Virus record (IMG/VR): IMGVR_UViG_3300031688_000126
Span: 1-24,817 of that record
Reading direction: 5' to 3' (one strand)
Source: a virus
Length of the DNA: 24,817 nucleotides
The translations under genes were made by a program, and so were the position numbers. This document shows positions 19,611 to 24,817 of the stretch, in pieces. The number at the start of each line of letters is the position of its first letter. Positions within the stretch are counted from its first letter, which is position 1. The notes beneath the pieces were generated by a model that searched no databases, was not told where the DNA came from, and saw only the letters and a list, made by a program, of their open reading frames with translations.

Positions 19611-19776
19611 ACTAGATGAAATCCTTATTAACCTTAAAGATGCATTAGAATTAGCAAGAGAAGAAGATACACCAAGAGATATGGAAATAAGATTTATGTT
19701 AACACTAGCAGTTAACAAACTTGAAGCACACATACAAGATGATTTTGGATATCAATACAACATCTCATCGTTTTGA
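19600..19776 (+). CDS. Small acidic helical protein, unknown
   Basis: A 58-residue protein, MTDELDEILINLKDALELAR then EEDTPRDMEIRFMLTLAVNK and LEAHIQDDFGYQYN. It is a helical bundle-like acidic protein. It overlaps the NinB-like end by 11 bases and the RusA start by 38. No known family is recognised. I keep it because it fits the coupled layout and ends just within RusA. Confidence 0.65.
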   Translation: MTDELDEILINLKDALELAREEDTPRDMEIRFMLTLAVNKLEAHIQDDFGYQYNISSF

Positions 19777-20173
19777 TATAAGTCCTGTACCAGCATCAAG
19801 ACCTCGGGTCAGTAGGTGGTCTACATACTACCCAAAGAAGTACACTAAGTTTAAAACAGACATGAAAGCACTAACAAGTGAGTTGGATACGACTCCCTGT
19901 GAAACCCTAGTCTGTGTTTCAATAGACTTTATGGTAGAGATACCTAAGTCATGGTCAAAAAAGAAGAGAGAGGAATGTCATAACACCTACTGTAATAACA
20001 ATGCTGACATTGATAACTACATTAAGGCAATACTAGACAGTCTAAATTCTGTTTTTTTCGTGGACGATAAACAAGTTGTGGAGATTTTTGCTAGAAAGTT
20101 TTACAGTAAAGACCCACATATATTATACAAACAAAAGGAGATATTAAAAAATGACGAGGGTAGAATTATGTGA
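19739..20173 (+). CDS. rusA: RusA-family Holliday junction resolvase
   Basis: A 144-residue protein (150 from a TTG at 19721). Family marks: ISPVPASRPRVSRWSTYYPKKY, the RusA N-terminal RPR segment; DIDNYIKAILDSLNSVFFVDDKQVVEI, with the catalytic acids of RusA (D..DN..K...D.L....V..DD.....). The basic patches (SRPRVSRW; KSWSKKKREE) fit junction binding. RusA cuts four-way junctions made in replication and recombination and clears them before packaging. ATG 19739 is preferred. It overlaps the next gene by 23 bases. In lambdoid phages RusA also lies in the nin region with NinB, as here. Confidence 0.92.
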   Translation: MILDINTTSHRFDISPVPASRPRVSRWSTYYPKKYTKFKTDMKALTSELDTTPCETLVCVSIDFMVEIPKSWSKKKREECHNTYCNNNADIDNYIKAILDSLNSVFFVDDKQVVEIFARKFYSKDPHILYKQKEILKNDEGRIM

Positions 20174-20408
20174 AGCATTGGCAGTAGATTACGCAAGAAG
20201 AGCGTCAGTATTAAGTATGAAGTTTGAAGAGGCTTATAATAAATACTTAAAGAGATGTGAGATACGAAGCTACGAGAATCTATTTCAACAGTTTAGTCAT
20301 GGTAATTTGTTAACCCTTACCTCAAATGTACAAAAAAAGTACAGTCAAAATGAATATATAATATCTGTATCAGATGATGATTGCGAGGATGGTGTATGCA
20401 AACTTTAA
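20151..20408 (+). CDS. Small basic/helical early protein, unknown
   Basis: An 85-residue protein, MTRVELCEALAVDYARRASV then LSMKFEEAYNKYLKRCEIRS and NLLTLTSNVQKKYSQNEYII, with a Cys-containing acidic end DDDCEDGVCKL. AAGGAG lies 10 bases before the ATG. The start region is helical. It overlaps RusA by 23 bases and the lipoprotein gene by 13. There is no known family. Confidence 0.7.
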   Translation: MTRVELCEALAVDYARRASVLSMKFEEAYNKYLKRCEIRSYENLFQQFSHGNLLTLTSNVQKKYSQNEYIISVSDDDCEDGVCKL

Positions 20409-20554
20409 TAATAATAGTAGTATTACAATTGGCAATAACTGTATTAACAGGATGTAGTCAGTTAGATAATAAGATGGCACAACAAAAAAATATATCTCAG
20501 AATCTAACATGCCAACCAGTAGACGCAACAGGATGTATAGGATGGACTAAATAG
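20396..20554 (+). CDS. Tiny lipoprotein (signal peptide with lipobox)
   Basis: A 52-residue protein. MQTLIIIVVLQLAITVLTGC has a short hydrophobic stretch and the lipobox LTG-C with Cys20 as the lipidated residue; the mature part is 33 residues with two more cysteines (CQPVDATGC). It resembles outer-membrane spanins (Rz1-type) of some phages in size and lipobox, but no inner-membrane spanin is seen beside it and no Pro-rich zone, so that is a possibility only. It overlaps the preceding gene by 13 bases. It is the only visible export-type gene besides the 35-residue membrane peptide in the early block. Confidence 0.65.
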   Translation: MQTLIIIVVLQLAITVLTGCSQLDNKMAQQKNISQNLTCQPVDATGCIGWTK

Positions 20555-20562
20555 ATTCTATT

Positions 20563-20602
20563 TACTGGTGTATAATTATCATTTTAAATAGAGTAACCAG
20601 TA
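20563..20602 (+). promoter_or_regulatory. Promoter and inverted-repeat operator of the RHH gene
   Basis: TACTGGT (20563-20569) and ACCAGTA (20596-20602) form an inverted repeat surrounding the -10 TATAAT (20571-20576); the right arm includes the A of the start codon. This fits autoregulation by the ribbon-helix-helix protein encoded next. Confidence 0.55.
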
Positions 20603-20781
20603 TGAACGAAGCAACAGAACAGATTAATCTAAAGATTAACAAGAGAGATTTAAAGTTTATAGATGCAAAGGCTGAGAGATATGGAATTAGTCGCTCATCT
20701 TTGCTGAAGATATTTGCATTAAACGGAGAGTTATCCGTAGCAAATTTAAATAGGGATAAATTAAGACTACCAGTTACCTAG
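20602..20781 (+). CDS. Ribbon-helix-helix regulator (CopG/Arc type)
   Basis: A 59-residue protein, MNEATEQINLKINKRDLKFI then DAKAERYGISRSSLLKIFAL and NGELSVANLNRDKLR. The strand (EQINLKINKRD) followed by two helices with the turn 'YGISRSSLLKI' is the standard ribbon-helix-helix layout of Arc/CopG-type repressors, which bind DNA as dimers by the strand. It is likely to regulate phage transcription. The inverted repeat spanning its promoter and start suggests self-control. It is preceded by its own TATAAT and follows the lipoprotein gene by 47 bases. The gene is not coupled to its neighbour, unlike most here. Confidence 0.83.
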   Translation: MNEATEQINLKINKRDLKFIDAKAERYGISRSSLLKIFALNGELSVANLNRDKLRLPVT

Positions 20782-20783
20782 TT

Positions 20784-20921
20784 ATGACATCACCTTACAA
20801 AACAGGTTGGCTTAAAAGACGATATACTTTTGAAAAGATGGGTTTAACAAGTTTACGACAAGATTTAACACCCAGAGTACAACGAAGAAAATTAGAAAGA
20901 GCTAAACAAAAGATAAGATAG
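20784..20921 (+). CDS. Tiny basic protein, last early gene
   Basis: A 45-residue very basic protein, MTSPYKTGWLKRRYTFEKMG then LTSLRQDLTPRVQRRKLERA and KQKIR. Strong basic charge suggests nucleic acid binding or a small factor interacting with the host polymerase, but this is inference. It begins 2 bases after the RHH stop and is the last gene before the convergent junction. Confidence 0.65.
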   Translation: MTSPYKTGWLKRRYTFEKMGLTSLRQDLTPRVQRRKLERAKQKIR

Positions 20922-20962
20922 ACTAGTTTTCGGGGGGATTTCTCACCATGAGTACATCGTGG

Positions 20963-21000
20963 ACACTATACTGCCCCCATAGTTTATGAAGGTATAGTGT
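20963..21000. other. Convergent junction inverted repeat
   Basis: ACACTATAC (20963-20971) and GTATAGTGT (20992-21000) form perfect 9-bp arms with a 20-base loop. No long U tract follows on either strand. It may be a terminator of the rightward early transcript or an operator; its function is unproven. Confidence 0.5.
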
Positions 21001-21074
21001 AAGTTAAGACTGCGTTGATGTGGGTATGTACAATCAACAAGGCGAGGGTTATAATATTCCCTTTTTGGCAAGTT

Positions 21075-21102
21075 TACCTGTACTTGTGCCACAGAACAGG
21101 TA
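21075..21102. terminator. Hairpin at end of leftward lysozyme gene, convergent junction
   Basis: TACCTGT (21075-21081) pairs with ACAGGTA (21096-21102) and an inner TGT/ACA pair extends it. It lies one base after the minus-strand lysozyme stop at 21104. It could end the leftward transcript or protect its 3' end; the U tract is missing on the minus strand. Confidence 0.45.
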
Positions 21103-21103
21103 T

Positions 21104-21583
21104 CTATTTATACTTCTTTTCCCATTCTTTAGCACTTAACATGCGTCTTTCGTTGTGTGGAACGCTTGGTTTTTCATATACATCAGAGAATGTCTTGGCT
21201 TTACGAGTAGTAGGGTCATCAATATGTGGGTTAGCAGTCATATCTTCTTCAAGAATAGTCTGTAACTTACTTCTATCTCTCCATCCTAACTCACGACCAT
21301 ACCCTTTAGAGCCATAAATATTGTCATAGACAAACTTTGCTTGGCTATTTTTACCATCATCAAGGTCAGACTTTTTAAGCCAGTCCATGTAATCTCTCTT
21401 GTGGCTACCAGTAAATTGAAATAAACCATACCCTTTACCACCTCTTTCTTCTTGCGTGTGGCTATATGTTCCACCTGTTTCTACATCTATATTACCCATG
21501 ATAGCAGGAATATCATCCGACTGAAATCCTGCTCTTAATAAAGCATCAATTGTTTCTTGCTCGTTGTCAGTAAGCATACCCAT
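21104..21583 (-). CDS. Phage tail-type lysozyme (peptidoglycan hydrolase)
   Basis: 159 residues from ATG 21583. MLTDNEQETIDALLRAGFQS, then IPAIMGNIDVETGGTYSHTQ, ERGGKGYGLFQFTGSHKRDY and DWLKKSDLDDGKNSQAKFVY match the phage tail lysozyme family (PF18013-like): catalytic-like Glu in 'NI(D)VETGG', 'GYGLFQ(F/W)T', and a Tyr/Asp-rich second half. It degrades peptidoglycan, either at DNA entry or host lysis. ATG 21583 is one base after the stop of the upstream gene (TAGTATG), so it is coupled; no Shine-Dalgarno is present. In-frame ATGs at 21631 and 21664 would add a signal-like MKIWVFLLISKSCLAS; see findings. Confidence 0.85.
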   Translation of the reverse strand: MGMLTDNEQETIDALLRAGFQSDDIPAIMGNIDVETGGTYSHTQEERGGKGYGLFQFTGSHKRDYMDWLKKSDLDDGKNSQAKFVYDNIYGSKGYGRELGWRDRSKLQTILEEDMTANPHIDDPTTRKAKTFSDVYEKPSVPHNERRMLSAKEWEKKYK

Positions 21584-21584
21584 A

Positions 21585-22295
21585 CTAGCCAAACAACTTT
21601 TTGATATCAGCAGAAATACCCAAATCTTCATACTGTTCTTTATCTTCTTCTTTAATTTTTTCATAGTTTTGTTCAGATGGATTCCATACTAGAGTAGGTT
21701 CTTTAACCCATGCTGGCTTATTACCATACATTTCCATAGCTTTATCATACCCTTCTTGAGTTTTCCAGAAGTCATCTTTTGTATCAACACTACTTGTACC
21801 CCCCTCATCTTGAGTCATACCCATAGTGCGTTCAGAAGGTTCTTCCATTTCTGCATCAGCCATAATAGAACCATCTTCCATTTCATGGAATCCTTCTGGT
21901 ACAGCCATTTGTTTTTTAGTAATTAAATCATCATCAACACCAATAGCAACTTTAGCACTTAAAGGTATAGCAATACCATCAGCATCAAACTCTTGTATTT
22001 CTGGCTCTGAAGTTTCTTCACCTTCTTTAGCTGCTTTAGCTTTATAATCTTGTGCTTCAGATAAATCTTTATCCATTGTATTAGCATCAGCCATTTGTTT
22101 AGCAGTAATCATACTGCCTTCAGCATCTCTATTGCCTGTTAATCCACGATTTCTATCAATGTTAACTGCTTCGTCTAGAATGTTAGGCTCTGGTACTGCT
22201 TTTGCAGCAGCTATATCAGCTTTAGCTTGTGCTATTTCAGCTTGTAACTCTGCCATAGTTTTGTTTAGTTCTTCTAATCTTAGTTCTGGGTTCAT
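21585..22295 (-). CDS. Acidic coiled-coil virion-type protein, unknown
   Basis: A 236-residue protein, MNPELRLEELNKTMAELQAE with an N-terminal coiled coil (to about residue 34), a low-complexity acidic centre, and PEGFHEMEDGSIMADAEMEE (about 133-152), a motif like 'PEGFH.MPDG..M.D..M' that I remember from marine podovirus structural genes. The C-terminal part contains DDFWKTQEGYDKAMEMYGNK and PTLVWNPSEQNYEKIKEEDK, perhaps a compact domain. It lies between the huge protein and the lysozyme, all leftward, so it is probably a virion part. Function is not known. Confidence 0.72.
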   Translation of the reverse strand: MNPELRLEELNKTMAELQAEIAQAKADIAAAKAVPEPNILDEAVNIDRNRGLTGNRDAEGSMITAKQMADANTMDKDLSEAQDYKAKAAKEGEETSEPEIQEFDADGIAIPLSAKVAIGVDDDLITKKQMAVPEGFHEMEDGSIMADAEMEEPSERTMGMTQDEGGTSSVDTKDDFWKTQEGYDKAMEMYGNKPAWVKEPTLVWNPSEQNYEKIKEEDKEQYEDLGISADIKKLFG

Positions 22296-22304
22296 TTTGT
22301 ACTC

Positions 22305-24817
22305 CTAGTATATTTTAAATTTACTTTTATTGTCTGGCTTTCCATACCTAGGGAAACCAATAAAACCTAATACTGCTTTTTCAAACATTTTATAACCAAC
22401 AGGAACATCATCATCTGTTAATGCTTGTTTAAATGGACTAATTGATATTGGTGTTACTTTATTTCCAAACCAATTTGCCCAATCTTTAGGGTCTGCCTTG
22501 TTAAAAGTAGGCCCTGTAATACTACCACCATGTTTAAGTGATACCCATTGTTTACCAAACATAATTTCCATTGCTGCTTTAGGTAACGAAGCACCTTTGT
22601 TTAATGCTGTGTGCATAGGGCTAGTTACCCAATGCATTGGCTCTGCAATCTGTTTTGATATAACTAACTCTTCACCATTTCCTAATTGTAATCTACCAGA
22701 ATACCAAAACTCTTGTAAATTAAATTCTGTTCCTTCTTCTGCAAAAGCCTTATGTATCATCCAAGCAAACATAGATGTTGATACACCTGCTCTAAACATA
22801 TAACCCATGTACATATTCCACTCACCAACTTCTTTAGCAGTAAGTTTTTTACCTGCTAATACTTTTGAACCTAGATTTTTAGTCATACCTAAACCTTTAA
22901 ATCCAATATTAATATTAGATATAGTCCAGTCTGGTGATAACAATAACCAATTAGATAATGATTTTTTAGTAGGTGTTGCTGCCATTGCAGCCCATTGATA
23001 GAACACACCTTTAGGATTACTAGCATTTTCTATTGCTAATTGTTCCCATTGTAAACTTAATGCATTAAAATTTTGTCCACCATAAGCATCATTTGCAAAT
23101 TGTGCTGCCATTAATCTAGCTTCTGGTTCTGGTATTTTTAAAGTACCTTCTTCTGTTTTTACAAATCTACCTAATCCTCTAGCTTTTCCAGTCATTAATC
23201 TTTCTTTCATTGTAAGATAAGTAAACATTTTAGAATGGTCGTGTATACCATCCCATGTAATTTTATCTACCATGTCTTGAAATTTACCAAGTGGTTTTAA
23301 TCTTCTGTCTAAAAAATCTTTAACTGTTCTGTAACCAGCGTTAGTTAATTCATTTGTTTTAGCACTACCAATACCTAACCTAGCTTCTACTATTTCTCTT
23401 ATCATTTCTGCGTGTACAAAATCACCTTTAAGGTCTACTAAATCACCATCCATATTTCGTACTTTCATAACTTTACCATTGTTATCTCGCATTACTGCGT
23501 TTAAATCATATCTTGCATCTAAAAATTCTTTAACTTTTTTACGAGTTTTTATACCTTCGCTAGTAAATCTATGTGTTAAACCACCAGTATAAACTCCAGA
23601 TAAAAGTAATGCTTGAGCATGAAACAAAGAAGCTGATAATACAATTCGTTTCATTGCATTGTTAAGTGTTGCTGCTTTACCAGCAAATCCTGTACTTCCT
23701 ATACTTGGAGAATAGAAATCTTCAATTGCTTTTTTAATTAATGGGTGTAGTAATTTACCTTTAAGAGCAGGCATTTCACTTACTCTATATCCATTAGCTT
23801 TTGCAAGTTTAGCATCAGCAACATTAGCAATATCTACTGCTATACCAATAACATCATTACCAATTCTATACCCAGCACCATCTAAATGTTTAACAATTTC
23901 TTTTCCAGCTAGAATTTTTTGTAATGACTGTGTATAACCAGCAATAATTTTAACAGGGTCAAATACAATGTTCCTATCTTTACCAATCTGTTCTATAGTT
24001 TCAAAGATTTTTCTTTGATTAGCAAAGTTAAATTTCTTTGCTGCACCTAATTCATTAAAAGCTGCATTTAATTGTATTCTTTCTTTAGTAGTTATTTCTT
24101 TTCCAAAGATATGTGTTACATAATCTACAATATGAGATTCATCTCTAAGAATTCCAGCTTCATTAGCCATCTTCCAAAACTTTTCCATTGAGTTATGATA
24201 GGCTGTTACAGCTTCTAAATATTCAACACCATGTTTTGCTGCAATATATTCTTTATGTGTTTTATATTTCCCTTCTAATTTTTTTGGATAAACTTTAGAA
24301 AAATTTTCTACATTTGATAGAAATTCTTTTTGTTGTGCTGGTTCTTTAATAATTCTTTGAATTAATTTACCAACCATAGTAGCATCTTTTTGCATACCTT
24401 CTTCAAGCAGCTTACCTTTGTCAGCTATTTGATGTCCTACTTGTTTCATCTTAGCTTTTTGTACATTAATACCTTTAAATATAGTACCTCTAGCTAAACC
24501 AAATGTTAATGCTCCCATAAAAGCAGCCATAGTTTTATCTTCATCAACATATAATGCTGAAGCAACTGCACCAATAGCTGCTGCTTTAGCTATCTTACTT
24601 CCCGAAGGTTTGCCTGCTTTACTCATAATGTCAATCTCTGGTAGGATAACATTAAAATCTTCTGGGTTTTTAGGTGGTGCTTTATAATCTGGTTTTGACA
24701 TATTCTTTTGACCTATATCAAACTCTTCATATGCACCCCACTTTCTATCTTTTTGTGGATTAGTTTTTGCATTTTCATTTCTAACCCACCATCTTTCTGG
24801 ATTTCTTTGACCACTTA
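22305..24817 (-). CDS. Very large virion protein (polyvalent/ejection type), N-terminus beyond right edge
   Basis: The frame is open to the right edge: 798 residues follow the ATG at 24701 and 38 more codons without a methionine extend to 24817, so the true start is probably outside. The ATG at 24701 has no good ribosome site. N-terminal part in view: a Gly/Ala-rich stretch (AKAAAIGAVASAL, MGALTFGLARG), perhaps membrane-active, then long charged helices. Near the end stand MAAQFANDAYGGQNFNALSL and WLLLSPDWTISNI, characters of large marine podovirus internal proteins (LPD38-like by memory). I infer an ejected internal protein forming part of the DNA entry channel. It is followed by the acidic coiled-coil gene 9 bases later. 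Confidence 0.75.
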   Translation of the reverse strand, partial: SGQRNPERWWVRNENAKTNPQKDRKWGAYEEFDIGQKNMSKPDYKAPPKNPEDFNVILPEIDIMSKAGKPSGSKIAKAAAIGAVASALYVDEDKTMAAFMGALTFGLARGTIFKGINVQKAKMKQVGHQIADKGKLLEEGMQKDATMVGKLIQRIIKEPAQQKEFLSNVENFSKVYPKKLEGKYKTHKEYIAAKHGVEYLEAVTAYHNSMEKFWKMANEAGILRDESHIVDYVTHIFGKEITTKERIQLNAAFNELGAAKKFNFANQRKIFETIEQIGKDRNIVFDPVKIIAGYTQSLQKILAGKEIVKHLDGAGYRIGNDVIGIAVDIANVADAKLAKANGYRVSEMPALKGKLLHPLIKKAIEDFYSPSIGSTGFAGKAATLNNAMKRIVLSASLFHAQALLLSGVYTGGLTHRFTSEGIKTRKKVKEFLDARYDLNAVMRDNNGKVMKVRNMDGDLVDLKGDFVHAEMIREIVEARLGIGSAKTNELTNAGYRTVKDFLDRRLKPLGKFQDMVDKITWDGIHDHSKMFTYLTMKERLMTGKARGLGRFVKTEEGTLKIPEPEARLMAAQFANDAYGGQNFNALSLQWEQLAIENASNPKGVFYQWAAMAATPTKKSLSNWLLLSPDWTISNINIGFKGLGMTKNLGSKVLAGKKLTAKEVGEWNMYMGYMFRAGVSTSMFAWMIHKAFAEEGTEFNLQEFWYSGRLQLGNGEELVISKQIAEPMHWVTSPMHTALNKGASLPKAAMEIMFGKQWVSLKHGGSITGPTFNKADPKDWANWFGNKVTPISISPFKQALTDDDVPVGYKMFEKAVLGFIGFPRYGKPDNKSKFKIY

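Noticed and set aside
20922-21103. Attachment site or tRNA in the convergent junction
   Set aside because: No integrase is present and no cloverleaf can be drawn; only inverted repeats are seen.

Overview
The window is an AT-rich piece of a double-stranded DNA tailed phage, most likely a marine podovirus. A podovirus-type head module (P22/N4-like long portal, T7/P22-style scaffold and coat), extensive fibre genes, PKHD-type dioxygenases, a DUF3310 protein and a long run of tiny overlapping early genes all fit uncultured marine phages of AT-rich hosts such as SAR11. The genus and host are inference. No integrase, phage RNA polymerase or DNA polymerase gene is visible. Both window edges cut through leftward genes, so part of the late region is missing.

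Layout. (1) 1-11,536, minus strand, late block. Read from right to left it runs: terminase small and large subunits, a small unknown gene, portal, a small unknown gene, scaffold, major capsid, a zinc-ribbon protein, two unknowns, a repeat-built fibre, a glycine-rich adhesin, a small tail protein, two tandem 2-oxoglutarate/Fe(II) dioxygenase-like genes, a secreted Ser/Thr-rich protein, and a TTG-started secreted protein that runs off the left edge. A sigma70-type promoter sits at 11,566-11,595. (2) About 11.54-14.08 kb, control region: three long non-coding stretches with hairpins, GCTCTTG iteron-like repeats, two related rightward promoter modules, two small rightward genes, and a leftward two-gene operon behind a palindrome-covered promoter. 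(3) 14.08-20.92 kb, plus strand, early/replication block of tightly overlapping genes: ERF-type annealing protein, HTH_39 protein, SSB-like protein with an acidic DDDMPW tail, zinc-ribbon helicase-loader-like protein, DnaB helicase, YbcO-like HNH protein, DUF3310, NinB-like, RusA, a tiny lipoprotein and a ribbon-helix-helix regulator. (4) 20.92-21.10 kb, convergent junction with hairpins. (5) 21.1 kb to the right edge, minus strand: lysozyme, a coiled-coil virion-type protein and a very large open protein.

Inferred working model: the DnaB helicase, possible loader, SSB-like protein and recombination set (ERF, NinB, RusA, YbcO) drive replication with a host polymerase and resolve recombination intermediates before headful-type packaging. 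The minus-strand block builds the virion. The divergent central region is the likely transcription switch and the best candidate for a replication origin.
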